A stretch of DNA of 64,000 nucleotides, from NCBI GenBank assembly GCA_946811695.1, contig OX328124.1:91257696-91321695 (forward strand), in the 5' to 3' direction. This DNA comes from Gonocerus acuteangulatus. Its lineage: Eukaryota > Arthropoda > Insecta > Hemiptera > Coreidae. A program made the translations under genes and the position numbers. Under the pieces are notes generated by a model. That model saw only the letters and a list, made by a program, of their open reading frames with translations. It ran no database searches and had not been told where the DNA came from. Positions 53,151 through 63,890 of the stretch are shown one piece after another (the stretch's first letter is position 1; each line of letters starts with the position of its first letter).

Positions 53151-54089
53151 GAATTTAGCTGAATTTATGTGCAACCCTCTTGATTGAAATCCCCCGTTGA
53201 CTGTGATGACTGCGAGCCTCAACCATTTGGACTATGTGATATGCATGTAAGTACATATCACATAGGAATTTAACAAGCAAGCACTGATGTTAAATTCCAA
53301 TATCCCCATATTTCATGTTCTGACTCATGCTTTTTCCACAATCGTCCAGTGGCATGTTTTGGCCTTTTCTCTTTGGGAGGCATATTTGCCAATAGTTCAC
53401 ACTTTCACTTGATTTGCGTTCCTGAGATGGCTTGAGTCAAACTATTTTCATTGAAGTGGTGAGTAGGGGGTGGCCCCTTATTACCAACCTTATAATGACT
53501 ACATACCATGTCAACAGAGAAGTATGTGACCATGGTTTTGTTAACCACATCAAATCAGATCAAAAATGAAATGTGTTTAACCAATACCTGTTCTCATGAC
53601 TAATTTATCCCCTCCATAGAGCTCCTCTAATCAAAATGAGTATCATCTCTGGAAGGAGTGGCATTGGCGTGTATAAGGGGGGCTGCAGCCCCCCCCCCCC
53701 CCCCCCCCGAAATTTTTAGTTGATCGGTAAAAATGTCATAAAATCCTTAAAAATAAATTAAATAAGATCATTTAGTTCATAAAAAATATCCCATTTTGGG
53801 TGTAATAGCGTTTTAGTTGGCTAAAGCTCTTCCAAGATATAAATTGTTAGTATTCCATACACCGGAAATGGTCTCAGCCCCCCCCCCCCCCCGAACTTTT
53901 CCCAGCCTCCTCCGAAATTATTTTCTATATAAGCCCATGAGGAGTGGACACTGTAATAAAGGGGAGAGTGAAGGACAATGTTGGGTCTCTTTAAACAGGT
54001 GCACTGCAATTTTATATGCCACAGGATGTTAGGGAGGTCTAGGTTTATCGTACATCGCTCAGATGCTAGAGGGAGTATCTGAAGAACAG

Positions 54090-54652
54090 TTCCAGCCAAT
54101 GGTTAGCTGTAGTAAAGAATCGTCCGAATTTTCCAATAGCCTGAATGTTAACATCGTGGGTTTTGATGAAGGTCATAATATTGAAAAACGTTGGAACCTG
54201 TTGTCGTAAATGCAGCAGAGAGACAGAAATCCCAGCACATGTTTTTGGAAAGAGTTCAAATAATATGCTCCTAGTCACAAGGAATCACCATAATTTAAAA
54301 CATAAAATCATTTGTCCACCAAGGAAAAAAAATATGTCTCGAAGATGATGACGGACGGTTCGCCAAGGCATGCTGACACCATTGCTTTTAAGGATAAATC
54401 CAAGCAAGCTTACGTTGTCCATCCTATAGTGTGGTACGAGACCAACGATTCTCTGCAGGCAACCTACAATTGGGAAAACAGAAATGTATCCCAACTGTAT
54501 AGAATTTAATCAAGAAAATTTCGGTCAGAGAGAATACATGGTAATAGGTTTTTGGTTCGGTGCAAGGATCCTCAGACTGATACAGGACTTCCTACAGGAC
54601 CTAGAAGTCGACACCAACAAAATATGTATCTTGGCGGAATTATTTAAGTAGA
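54090..54652 (+). pseudogene. LINE C-terminus with a zinc knuckle and endonuclease-like region
   Basis: 'CRKCSRETEIPAHVFGKSSN' (C-x2-C and H) then 'RNHHNLKHKI' match the CCHC segment of LINEs that carry a restriction-like endonuclease. Downstream 'ADTIAFKDKSKQAYVVHPIV' and 'WYETNDS', then 'YMVIGFWFGARI' in a shifted frame, fit the endonuclease domain and its C-terminus. Stops and frameshifts make it a relic. The clade (R2/NeSL type) is inferred from these motifs only. Confidence 0.6.
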
Positions 54653-55133
54653 TTCCTTCGGGGTACTAAACAATCATTTATACGGGAGTTAAGCAACAGC
54701 ATAACAATCCCATTCCATATATTTATAATATTGTTAAAATATATTTCTTATTTATTAAACTCATATAATTCATTTTTTCGACAATTTCCGACTTAATACG
54801 AACACTTTTTTGACCAACTGAAATGAAGTTTCGAAAGATTGATATGCGATATATTGTCCGTACCATGTCAAACTGTGGAATATGCGAAATCTCGTTTTTT
54901 TTTGTTTTTTTTTTTTTTTGTTTTTTTTTGTTTTTTTTAGATTCCTGACTTTCCTCTGGACGATACGACTTTTGTCGGAAATTGTCACATCTCTAACCCC
55001 TTTAGAATAGCCCTTAATGCCTTAAATAATGTATCGAATAAGACCATTTTTCAATATATTAGTTCGTCAATGGAATATGTTCGTTCTCAAGTTTGGTCCG
55101 ATTTGCATATTCGATATTTTGACATGGTAGACG

Positions 55134-55134
<1 letters not shown>

Positions 55135-55206
<72 letters not shown>
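55135..55206. repeat. (TA)n microsatellite
   Basis: About 36 TA units. Confidence 0.98.
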
Positions 55207-55211
<5 letters not shown>

Positions 55212-55292
55212 ATAAATGGTCAAATTGTAAAGGCAAAAGAATTTTACATACTTGTTTATTAATTATTAAAATTGACCCTATTAAATCCACTT

Positions 55293-55618
55293 ATTTATTT
55301 ATCAGGCGGAAGGTCAACAAATAAAAATACGTGAATTAATAAAAATAATTTATTAATTCCTGCTCGACCTGTTTCGCACCTTTAGTGCCTCATCACGAGC
55401 TAAAATTGACAATACTTTCAGCCAAGTGAGCAAGGCAAGCTTCAATTATCTGGGCCACTACTGCTTGATTGTAGAAGGTTTTCTTGCTCACTTGGCTGTA
55501 AATATTCTAAATATTTACTCCTGATGTGACACTAAGGGTGTGAAACATGTCGAGCAGGAATTAATATTTTTTTTTTAATTCACGTATTTTATTTGTTGAC
55601 CTTCCGTCTGATAAATGA
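55293..55618. repeat. Snapback repeat with ~130-bp arms
   Basis: The left arm begins 'atcaggcggaaggtcaacaa' and the right arm ends with its inverse 'ttgttgaccttccgtctgat'. Both contain 'cctgctcgac.tgttt' and 'ttagtg' motifs around an inner 'gccaagtgagcaag' repeat. A central loop of about 60 bp remains. Confidence 0.8.
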
Positions 55619-55640
55619 ATAATTGAAAATTATTTGGAGA

Positions 55641-55848
55641 GCCGGTGGCCGTGAGTGTTAAGGCGTGAGCACTTAACACTCCGTGCCAAGGGTTGTGGGT
55701 TCGATTCCCACTATGGGGTGGTGGCTTTTCTTTAGAAAAAAGAAAAGGCATCAGCCCTGTCCTGGCAAGAAAAGGGTGGGAACCTATAGATAACCCGTCC
55801 TAACATTCGTAGTTAATAATAATGGACGTTAAAATTTAAATAAATATA
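55641..55848 (+). mobile_element. tRNA-derived SINE, family C, best copy
   Basis: Head GCCGGTGGCCGTGAGTGTTA (A-box region), B box GGTTCGATTCCCACTA, a body with 'aaaaggcatcagccctgtcc', and the 3' end GGACGTTAAAATTTAAATAA. The 3' end has no long poly-A. Confidence 0.88.
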
Positions 55849-55986
55849 CATTAGTGTAAATAGAAATCTAATGATTACATAAAAGGTCTAAATAAAGTTA
55901 TAATGAAAAAAAAAAAAATTGTTGGTAAGTATTGCATGAATTTTTTTAAGGAAGACTATAGTTTCTATGATTTCAATGCAAATTAG

Positions 55987-56053
<67 letters not shown>
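55987..56053. repeat. A-homopolymer of about 67 bp
   Basis: An uninterrupted A-run, far longer than the other A-runs here. Its length in the genome may differ from that shown because such runs are error-prone to sequence. Confidence 0.9.
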
Positions 56054-56058
<5 letters not shown>

Positions 56059-57069
56059 AAACTAGCAAAATCATAAAGTATCTCTGCCAAAAGTTCCCTA
56101 CACGTTACCCATTGTTCACGTGGAACTTAGCAAGCCAATTACTTTATTTTGGGATAAATTTGGATTATTAAAGAAGTAGAGGATAATATGTATTTATTTT
56201 GGGCGTCCACCCCGAAGAAGAAACTACTGATTTCCAACAATTCTGAGGATATTTGAACCTTCAACTCCTAATAAGAATCTACATATTGTCCTTGCTGCCA
56301 TGAAAGACTTTTAAAAAGTATTCTTCATAACTTCATCAATTCAACCGACTGGGTACCGAAAATGAACCCAGTTAAAATTTATTTACAGAGGAAAAGGTGT
56401 AAATATGGGCATCCTCTTGTGTTTTTGATTTTAAGCTGCTTTCATTTTGAAAATATTTAGATTTTTTCTTTTATTAACAAGTTTCCTACAAGCGAGAAGG
56501 CAAAACAATTATTAGCATCAATTATTTTATTTTAAAAAGGACGGTTAAAAATCTCCAGAAAAAAATGGGGTGTATATATGGGTGGGTCCTCTTAAAAAAC
56601 AAAGTCACCAAAAATAATTTAAAAACACAATAAAACAATACAACATGTCAGAGAATTTATTTATTACGGTAGACCAAATTACTGAAATGGGAAACAGCGC
56701 GGCTTTGCGTCGACGATTAGTGGTTCTCTTCTTAATGTTGGGAACAGGAGATAAGTCGAATGGAGAAATTTCACTTGACGTTCCCGGGGAACATTGCGGT
56801 ATTTTAGCAGCCTCATCAATTGGCAGAGCCTAAAGCCTGACGTGTTTGTATATCAGAATACCTCGAACGAAAGGTAGATGATCTCGATGGTCTTGAGATA
56901 GCAATAGATGACCACGTGATTTTGAAATCTTTTCAGCTGCAGCCCCCCCTTATATACGCCTATGTGAATATTTCCTTATTGCTCCAAATAAGATAAGTTT
57001 ATTATGCAAAGATAATTCTCAATTTAAAGAGGATTGGGAACATAAATTAGGATAGATTTAAATTTGACA

Positions 57070-57260
57070 GTAAGCCGTGAGCTCGCGTGAAGGGGTGTGT
57101 ACTCCGCGCGTAAGACCTTGAGTTCGATTCCCACTATGGATGATGTCTTTTGTTTCGAAAAAAGAAAAGGCATCAGACGTATCCTGGCTATAAAAGCGCG
57201 GTAACCTGTAGAAAACCTTTCACAAGAATCGTTGTCATGTATAAGTTAAAATTTAATTTT
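57070..57260 (+). mobile_element. SINE family C, degenerate
   Basis: 'ccgtgagctcgcgtgaaggg', B box 'gagttcgattcccactatgg' and 'aaaaggcatcagacgtatcc' match the family, followed by the tail. Confidence 0.75.
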
Positions 57261-57451
57261 AAGTTAAATTTGACTAGATCATAATCAAAGTAAATAACCA
57301 TTTGAAGAAAATCTGTTTAATTTATTTTAAAAAAATCATGCCTAGATATCTCCTGGTTTAATATTCCAGTCGAATATACAATAAAATAAGTAATTTAAAC
57401 TAAGAATTGCTAAATAAACTGTTTACGTCATTGAAGTTGCATCTTGACAAA

Positions 57452-57556
57452 ATGTTTTACTCACTAGGAAGAAACCTCTTTGTAATTATTCTTCTCATCA
57501 CGTGGTTGGAAGGTTATCTTTCCTTTTTGTATTTCTATTCTATTGACTTTAAATAA
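57452..57556 (+). CDS. Possible upstream ORF of PNO1
   Basis: A 34-codon frame (MFYSLGRNLFVIILLITWLE ...) ends 20 bp before the PNO1 start. If the transcript starts upstream of 57452, it would be read first. It is hydrophobic and signal-like. It may be chance. Confidence 0.2.
   Translation: MFYSLGRNLFVIILLITWLEGYLSFLYFYSIDFK
57499..57504 (+). promoter_or_regulatory. CACGTG E-box upstream of PNO1
   Basis: A palindromic E-box 73 bp upstream of the ATG. In insects, ribosome-biogenesis genes are often activated by Myc/Max through CACGTG close to the start site. A TTACGTCA (CRE/ATF-like) sequence lies at 57423-57430. The functional role is inferred. Confidence 0.45.
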
Positions 57557-57576
57557 AGTTTAGTTAACGACTTATT

Positions 57577-58293
57577 ATGGCTATTGAAACTGTTGAAAGT
57601 TCTAGTGATGATTGGAAAGAAATCCCAGTTAAGAAGGCGGCTAAGAGATCAGCTAAGGATGGTGCTATGGATGTAGAAGAAATAAATGGAATAGAAGGTT
57701 TGTCAAAACAACACATTAGTCATCCCAAGAAAGCTAAAGTTGCTCCCAATTTTGAGTTCAGAAAAGTACCTGTTCCTCGGAACAGGATAACACCATTGAA
57801 GGAGAACTGGATGAAGATATTTACACCTATAGTAGAGCACTTAAAATTACAGGTGAGATTCAATTTGAAAACAAAAAATGTTGAAATCAGAAGCTGTGCA
57901 GAAACAGAAGATGTGAGCAATGTTCAGAAGGCTGCTGATTTTGTTAGAGCTTTTGTGTATGGTTTTGAAGTTGAAGATGCCCTCGCACTACTGAGGCTTG
58001 AAAATCTTTTTGTTGAAACGTTTGATATTAAGGATGTTAAAACATTAAAAGGTGATCACTTATCACGTGCAATTGGAAGGCTCTCAGGCAAAGGGGGCAG
58101 AACAAAATATACTATTGAGAATGTAACAAAAACAAGAATTGTTTTAGCTGATTCTAGAATCCATATTCTTGGTTCTTATCAAAACATACAAGTAGCCATG
58201 AAAGCATTGTGCAATCTTATTCTTGGGAGCCCTCCATCCAAAGTTTATGGACAGCTTAGGAATGTAGCCAATCGTTTAGGCGATAGATTGTAA
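57577..58293 (+). CDS. PNO1: RNA-binding protein PNO1 (partner of NOB1)
   Basis: A single coding exon of 238 residues (human 252). The ATG at 57577 is the first in frame. The first 70 residues are charged and disordered-looking, with an NLS-like stretch (KKAAKRSAK, HPKKAKVAP). The rest is the conserved two-KH body: 'FVRAFVYGFEVEDALALLRL', then 'KTLKGDHLSRAIGRLSGKGG' with the GKGG loop, 'TIENVTKTRIVLADSRIHIL' and the C-terminal 'LILGSPPSKVYGQLR'. Known role: PNO1 (yeast Dim2) binds the 3' end of 18S pre-rRNA in the late pre-40S particle and controls its cleavage by NOB1. It is essential in yeast. The E-box upstream is consistent with a growth-regulated gene. An intronless structure is common for this small gene but not proof of retroposition, as no poly-A tail or duplication is seen. 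Confidence 0.95.
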   Translation: MAIETVESSSDDWKEIPVKKAAKRSAKDGAMDVEEINGIEGLSKQHISHPKKAKVAPNFEFRKVPVPRNRITPLKENWMKIFTPIVEHLKLQVRFNLKTKNVEIRSCAETEDVSNVQKAADFVRAFVYGFEVEDALALLRLENLFVETFDIKDVKTLKGDHLSRAIGRLSGKGGRTKYTIENVTKTRIVLADSRIHILGSYQNIQVAMKALCNLILGSPPSKVYGQLRNVANRLGDRL

Positions 58294-58544
58294 TTTTAAT
58301 TACCTTTTGTATAATATATATTTTTTTACCTAAGAATTTGTCTTCATAAACCCTATTACCCATCTTCTAAATGGTTATGAGACATTTTTTACTTATTACC
58401 CAATAGCTGTAATTTATATACATTTAATACATAAAATTTACTCATATTTTCAAACTAGTACGTTGGAACTTCTGGTGCTATGGTAAATGAGTAACTTTTA
58501 CCTTTTTGTCCATTTATGTTTTATATCATTTAATAAAAATACGA

Positions 58545-58622
58545 TTCCTGTATTTTAAAACAGGATCTTTCTAAAATACTTTTTATTTTAGTTGAAATAG
58601 TTAAAACTTTACTTAAGTTGGT
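58545..58622 (+). repeat. Direct repeat flanking the 58.6-61.4-kb element, copy 1
   Basis: 'gtattttaaaacaggatctt' and 'attttagttgaaa' recur in order at 61410-61480, on the other side of the inserted element. The second copy is followed by 'gaagttttatcagg', which itself occurs twice there. Confidence 0.7.
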
Positions 58623-59481
58623 AATACTGAAGGAGAGTGTCCTCAGCACCGATTTTCTTCAAAATTTGCACTAGGGTAACTGCTCCTATTATTGACATAC
58701 CCCCAATTATTGACACTCATACTTTCAATTAAAAAAAATAAGCGTTTGGCGCCACCTATAAATTTTAACTTAGCACCAATGGGTTCGGAATCTTATCTAC
58801 TTGTTTTCTGCCAAAAACAAGTTTGCTATAAAGAACACCACAGTTGAGGTCAAGATTTTCCCTTTAGCTTTGGAGATTTTCAGAGAATGTAGCTGATTTG
58901 CTAGTGTTTCTGCTTAGAAGGTGAGTGCTTATTTTTCGAATTTATCAGTCCCCATTTCTTTTTTTTTAGCGGAACTGTTTCTGAAACAGTTTATAATCTT
59001 TCTTAGATATAATGCAACCTTTTTAAGTGCTCATTTTGAATAAATAACGTTATTCTGAGGGTGTCAATAATAGGGTAGAGAAAACCCACCTTAATCCAAT
59101 TATTGACACACTGTCAATAATAGGAATTTTGATGAAATCTTTGTTTTGGTGCCTAACAAACTGGATTTTTAATGCTCAACAAAACGGTGTTTTACTTTTC
59201 CAAAAATAATGAAGGGATCCAATTTTTGACAGGGGGTGTCAATAATAGGTAAAGTATGTGTCAATAACTGGAATATATTTTTCCAATTATTGACTACCTC
59301 AAGTTGCCAGTTATTGACATAACTAATCCACTTATGCAAATTCCAAGTTTATGATAAATTCTCGTACCAGCCTAATGAGTCTTTTTTGAGGCTCGACTAC
59401 ATTTGTATGATTCTATTATGTTGTGGATGTTGAGAAGGTCTGAAGTATGGATTTGGTTTCTAGGCATGTAAAATGGCTCCC

Positions 59482-59681
59482 ATAAAGATCGATTCACACT
59501 ATACGTACCGTCTCCGACAGGCCACCGTCCAGCATCAGACAGGCAAAATATTCTTTAATGTATTTCCAATGAGGTAGTTCACACTAGAGCGTTCCGTCAG
59601 CGACAGGCCAGTAAAGCCAAATTTAGGTAGCTGGACGGTGGCCTGTCGGTGACGGTACGTATAGTGTGAATCCACCTTAAG
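59482..59681. mobile_element. Small palindromic MITE nested in the TA element
   Basis: GATTCACACTATACGTACCG at the left and its inverse at the right. The similarity continues over about 50 bp (GACAGGCCACCGTCCAGC). It is the third layer of this stack. Confidence 0.75.
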
Positions 59682-60125
59682 ACACACTTATGTACTTCTA
59701 GGTTTTCACCTCTATGATTCGACCTCGAATTGCCCGAACTACTCAAACTTCTCCGATATTTTAATCACTGATAGTGATTGGGAAATCGTCAACAGGAGTA
59801 TCTGCAAACATAGACTTATTCGTAATTCGTTAAAGTTTACTGTGGTGTTCCTTTATGAGAACCCCCTTCTGAGAAGAGCACTTTATCCAAAAATGCAGCC
59901 AATAGTGGACAACATTGAATTCGAACTGATGATGAACCTGAGGAACAAGTGGTCACAAAAGAATCTCCTACAATTAGAGAAGCCAGAAATGCGGTTAATA
60001 AATTTTAGAGCCAACGGACATAGCCACGTTAAATGCACCGGTTTCCGCTCATCTTGAAATTTAAGCAGCTTCGGGCTTGGCCAGTAGTTGAATGTGTGAC
60101 CGTCCACGTTCTGTTGACATTTTTA

Positions 60126-60190
60126 AAGGGTGGCAACCTGTAGATAGCCCGGCGTTAATAGCCTAAATGTTGATATGCCGTTAAATACAC
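60126..60190 (+). repeat. SINE family C, 3' fragment
   Basis: 'gtggcaacctgtagatagcc' to 'gttgatatgccgttaaata' resembles the SINE C tail. It lies within the TA element. Confidence 0.45.
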
Positions 60191-60528
60191 ACAGTGTTCT
60201 TATGTTAAACCACAAAGAGTTTGCCGTAAGTAGCTGGGAATATAGAAGATACATCTCCTTTTAAACTTTGGGAAATGATGAGTTTCTTGGAGAGCCCGTG
60301 CTGGGAATTTCATGATCCATCATAAGAACAAGAATGCAGAGGAGTTAAGTCTCAAAATAAGAACTCAGTGAAGTACAAGCTTCCTTATGGACTTTTAGAG
60401 TAACTATACTTATTTATGATATAATTTCATCATAACTTTTATAAATGTTGTAAAAAAAGTATATCGTTGCTACTTCATTGAAATTGAGTCAATGACTGGT
60501 GCCTTTTCCTATCAAAAGCTAGATTTTA

Positions 60529-60675
60529 CCTGCCAATAACTGGGTCATTTACCTGTCGAAAACTGGATTTGACCTGTCAATAACTGGGTCATTTGCCTGT
60601 CGATAATTGGATTTTACCTGTCAATAACTGGGTCATTTACCTGTCGATAATTGGATTTTACCTGTCAATAAGTGG
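60529..60675. repeat. 44-bp tandem repeat, 3.3 copies
   Basis: Each unit has CCTGTCAATAACTGGGTCAT then CCTGTCGATAATTGGATTTT. Three complete units (60529, 60573, 60617) and a 15-bp partial one. The two half-units are themselves alike. This is part of the motif array of the TA element. Confidence 0.9.
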
Positions 60676-61547
60676 TGCAAAACGTCACCTTCTTATTATG
60701 GCTAAAATCCTCTGAAATCATTCATTTTTAATTAATATAATAGGCTGAATTAATTCTAGAGATCCTGGCGAGCATAAACCCCTTTGAAGCAAGTGGATTG
60801 GTTAATAAATAAGGAAGATACTGAAATATTGCCTGAAAATTTTGCTTAATGTGTCAATAATAGGGGCAGTTACCCTATAACGTATTTTAATGCACTAAAC
60901 ACGAATCCGTTGAAAAAAAAAAAGTTGCTCGCAACTAGGAAAGAAGTTATTAAGCACTAAAGTTCACTGTTATGGAGGTTATAAAAGACGGGGTAAACAG
61001 CTTATATGTAAACACGCGCCTGCGCAATAGTCCTTAATGACGAAGTGTAATTGAAATTTAGACTCACCTGTGGTAGCTGACTTGGTCGTAAACTGTCGCT
61101 TTTGGGCATACGTGCTATGCGTTTCCGCTCGCTCCGCTACGATCCGCTCGCTCAAGAAAACATCAAAACCCCTAGTCAGTCCAACTCGCAGAAATGAAAA
61201 GAATTCTATGCCTAAAAGTCGTCCAACCCAGTCTTCCCTAACCTTCATAACAGTGAAATTTTTTTTAAAATAACTTCTTTCCTAGTTGCGAGCAACTTTT
61301 TTTCCAACGGATTCGTGTTTAGTGCATCAAAATACGTTATAGTGCAAACTTTGAAGAAAATCGGTGCTGAGGACACTCTCCTTCAGTTTTACCCTTAAGT
61401 TTTATCAGGATTCCAGTATTTTAAAACAGGATCTTTCTTAAATAGTTATGATTTTAGTTGAAACTTTACTGAAGTTTTATCAGGATAACATGAAACATGT
61501 TAAGTAAAGTGCTGTATACTTTCATTCTGGTTGTTACTTCTTTTAAC

Positions 61548-61886
61548 CCTTTAGAGACCGAAAACGGCAGAGTTAAAGCGGGCTTGCTGGGCCGAGTATG
61601 AGTGATGCCAACTGTACCCGCTGAGCCGACCATTTTGACTCAGCAATTGTGTTCTTTTATTAATTTTGCATAGTTTCCCATCATAAATTGTGATCCGGAC
61701 TTTAGACCAGCAAGGCATGAAAAGGGTAGCAATGCTTCAGCTTTTCATAAGAACCACTTGAAGATGGCTCTAGAAACAGAGGTATTAAAGTAGCTCACAG
61801 TCTAGAAACGCTTGAGAAGCCGAGCTACTATAGTAGCTCATGGTCCGGGGAGCCCACCAGTCACTGAGCTACTGGTCTCTAAAGGG
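61548..61886. mobile_element. piggyBac-type MITE (TTAA flanks)
   Basis: TTAA at 61544-61547 and 61887-61890. The ends CCCTTTAGAGACC are exact inverted repeats. The 339-bp interior has 'tagctcatggtccgg' and 'agctactggtctc' motifs and no ORF. Confidence 0.85.
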
Positions 61887-62426
61887 TTAATGTTGGTTTC
61901 ATTATTGTTAGCAAAGTTTGATCACTTTAATTACAAGGCCTCTGAGGGAAGGGATGCATGTTTTTAGAATTCAAGGTATCACAACCAACACAGCAAACAA
62001 ATTATTAATGTAGAAACTAATTGTGATACTAGTCTTCATCTGAGCTATGCTGAGGGAAGGTTCTATAGGAAACTATGGAAGTATTTTTCAAATCGAGACT
62101 TGTGATTAAACAATATTCTTTTATTTACTTATTTTTTAAAAGGGTTTTCAGTCTAGAAGCCAATACATCAACAAGCCAGTACAATTTTGTAAATCCAAGT
62201 ATTCCCTCCTTTATTTTTCTTCATGAGGTCTCTGAAGACAAAAGTACCTGGTTTAGGTCCTATACAATCTCCATACACTTATGTTAGTTAAATAACATTA
62301 ATAAATAAAATAAATATTTAATTAAACTATAAAAAGAAAATCCAAACATTTTTAATGAAAAGTAACATGGATCCTATAAACATGGATTAGTGTATTTCCA
62401 AATAATGCTCATCCCAGGTGTCATTT

Positions 62427-63076
62427 ATATTTTATTTTTTCAATCAATCAATATTTATTTGAACCAATACATAAAAGTATTATTTACAAATGCTTAAGGG
62501 AGGAAATAGTATACATTAACAAAATAAATATTAAAAACAAAATCAAAAATAGGAATAAATTAATAAATAAAAATAAACAGAACATGAATTAGAGAATAAC
62601 AAATTATTGCAAATGAAAGAAGTCTTGATAACATATTGGCTTTAGACGTGTTGCAATCCTTTCTCCTAGCTGAAAGTATGTAGCTGGCTCCTTCTATTGT
62701 TGGGAGTTTTCCGTAGTGCTTTTGGGTGAGTTTTTCAATGTGCTCTGCAGAGTGGACAACCCCAAGCTCTCTGTGGATTTGTGTTTTGTTTAAAAGGAGG
62801 TGCATTTAAAATAATTCGAAGAATTTTATTTTGAAATGTCTGAAGTCTTTGTCTGTTTGTCTTACTGGTACTGTACCATACTGGGCATGCGTAGGTCAGT
62901 CATGGAAATAATAGTTTTGTACAATAGAACTGCGCATTTGTGTCTAAGTGGTGTTTTCTTGTTTAAAAGTGGGTATAGTAGTCGTAGTCGTGTGTGAGCC
63001 AATTGAAGTTTGAAGTTAATGTGAAGTCTCCAGGTCAATCTAGTGCCAAAGTGTACAACAAAGGCGCGCACACACT
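62427..63076 (-). mobile_element. 5'-truncated Jockey-like LINE
   Basis: A 10-bp target duplication GGTGTCATTT flanks it (62417-62426 and 63077-63086). On the - strand it encodes the reverse-transcriptase thumb (FGTRLTWRLHI, then LRHKCAVLLYKTIISM) and the C-terminal region (HRELGVVHSAEHIEKLTQKH). The 3' end carries a short (TTGA)n tail. The coding part is broken by frameshifts, and this is a dead copy. Confidence 0.8.
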
Positions 63077-63419
63077 GGTGTCATTTGGAAAGCCTAGAAT
63101 AGGTTTTTTCTTTAAAACTTACAGCTATTTTTGCTAGAAAATGAATTTTATAAACTCACTGGCTGACTCACTCATGAACTGGTGTATAAAGAAAGTTTCA
63201 AATCATTATTCTTTAACACATTGATCAGTCTGTACAAATTTAAGATCTCTTACTCTCCGACCAACTTATTAGTATTTCAAGAAACAGAAATAATACATTC
63301 TCTTTGTTTCTTGTCCTTTGCAAACATCTATCAATTTTATAGTACTCTTAGAGGAGCCACTTTAATTGTAATCAATGGGTTTAGTCGGCTGAGCCATCTG
63401 GACTCTTAATGTATGATTT

Positions 63420-63467
63420 CTACTCGTAGTAAAAGAGTTGTTTTTACAACTCTGTAACTACGAGTAG
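63420..63467. repeat. 48-bp hairpin
   Basis: CTACTCGTAGT is inverted exactly at the right, and AGAGTTGT/ACAACTCT forms the inner stem, with a T-rich loop. Three bases between the stems do not pair. Confidence 0.9.
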
Positions 63468-63769
63468 AACTGTTTTTTTTTTCCAAATGACAGACATTTG
63501 TAACTTTGGTTCTACTCAATATTTTGCTTTCATTTCAAGCGTATGTTTTAAGTCAAGGATACCTAAAAAATTGACAAAATTTCAAAAGTCTACCATTAGA
63601 CAAGGGAGAACCTATAGTATAGCAGACAAAGTTTCTTGGACATATATATGACAGTCAGAAATTCTATTTTAGAGTGAACTAGGTGTCTTTGATATGCATG
63701 ACATGGAAAAATATCATGAAACGGGTTTATTGTATGTAATACTACTTATTGTATGTAATACTAGCTGTT

Positions 63770-63890
63770 ACCTGGTGTGCAAAGCTACACCTACTTCCTG
63801 TCTATGACTCTCCCTGTATCAAGATCTACTTGATACCTAGTTGTCTATACCCAGTTACGAAAATCGGTCAAACGATGTGAATTTGTTTTA
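63770..63890. repeat. LINE-tail-like fragment
   Basis: 'gactctccctgtatcaa' and 'aatcggtcaaacgatgtga' match the repeats at 35370-35450. The preceding 'ttattgtatgtaatacta' is duplicated in tandem (63728-63765). Confidence 0.55.

Larger units (their letters stand above)
53666..56960. mobile_element. Element bounded by GGCGTnTATAAG inverted ends
   Basis: The left end GGCGTGTATAAGGGGGGCTG is inverted at 56936-56960 (GGCGTATATAAGGGGGGGCT). The left 120 bp also match 4230-4350. A related inverted end lies at about 53880-53936, so a 270-bp non-autonomous unit (53666-53936) is an alternative reading. The space holds LINE remnants, a TA tract, a snapback repeat, a SINE C and a long A-run. It is a composite, and I cannot say that one transposition moved it all. 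Confidence 0.5.
58674..60875. mobile_element. TA-flanked element with iterated TGTCAATAAT motifs
   Basis: The ends GGGTAACTGCTCCTATTATT and the inverse GGGTAACTGCCCCTATTATT are flanked by TA (58672-58673, 60876-60877). TGTCAATAA-type motifs occur many times in both orientations near the ends, with a tandem array at 60529-60675. A TA duplication fits the Tc1/mariner/pogo group. No transposase is readable. Confidence 0.75.
58626..61387. mobile_element. Palindromic element, outer layer, downstream of PNO1
   Basis: ACTGAAGGAGAGTGTCCTCA and its inverse bound the element. The arms are about 150 bp each when the inner element is set aside: the left arm is 58626-58673 plus 60878-60976, the right arm 61240-61387. 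The central part (60977-61239) is the loop. No coding region is recognised. The inner element split the left arm at a TA. Confidence 0.8.

Noticed and set aside
57577..58293. PNO1 as a retrocopy because it has no intron
   Set aside because: The frame is intact with no poly-A tail or target duplication, and upstream promoter-like sites are present.
59842..60057. 71-codon frame inside the TA element
   Set aside because: No recognisable transposase motif, single exon, and flanked by element repeats. I cannot support it as a gene.
60529..60675. Regular repeats with spacers, like a CRISPR array
   Set aside because: The units are contiguous 44-bp tandem copies with no variable spacers, inside a eukaryotic transposon.
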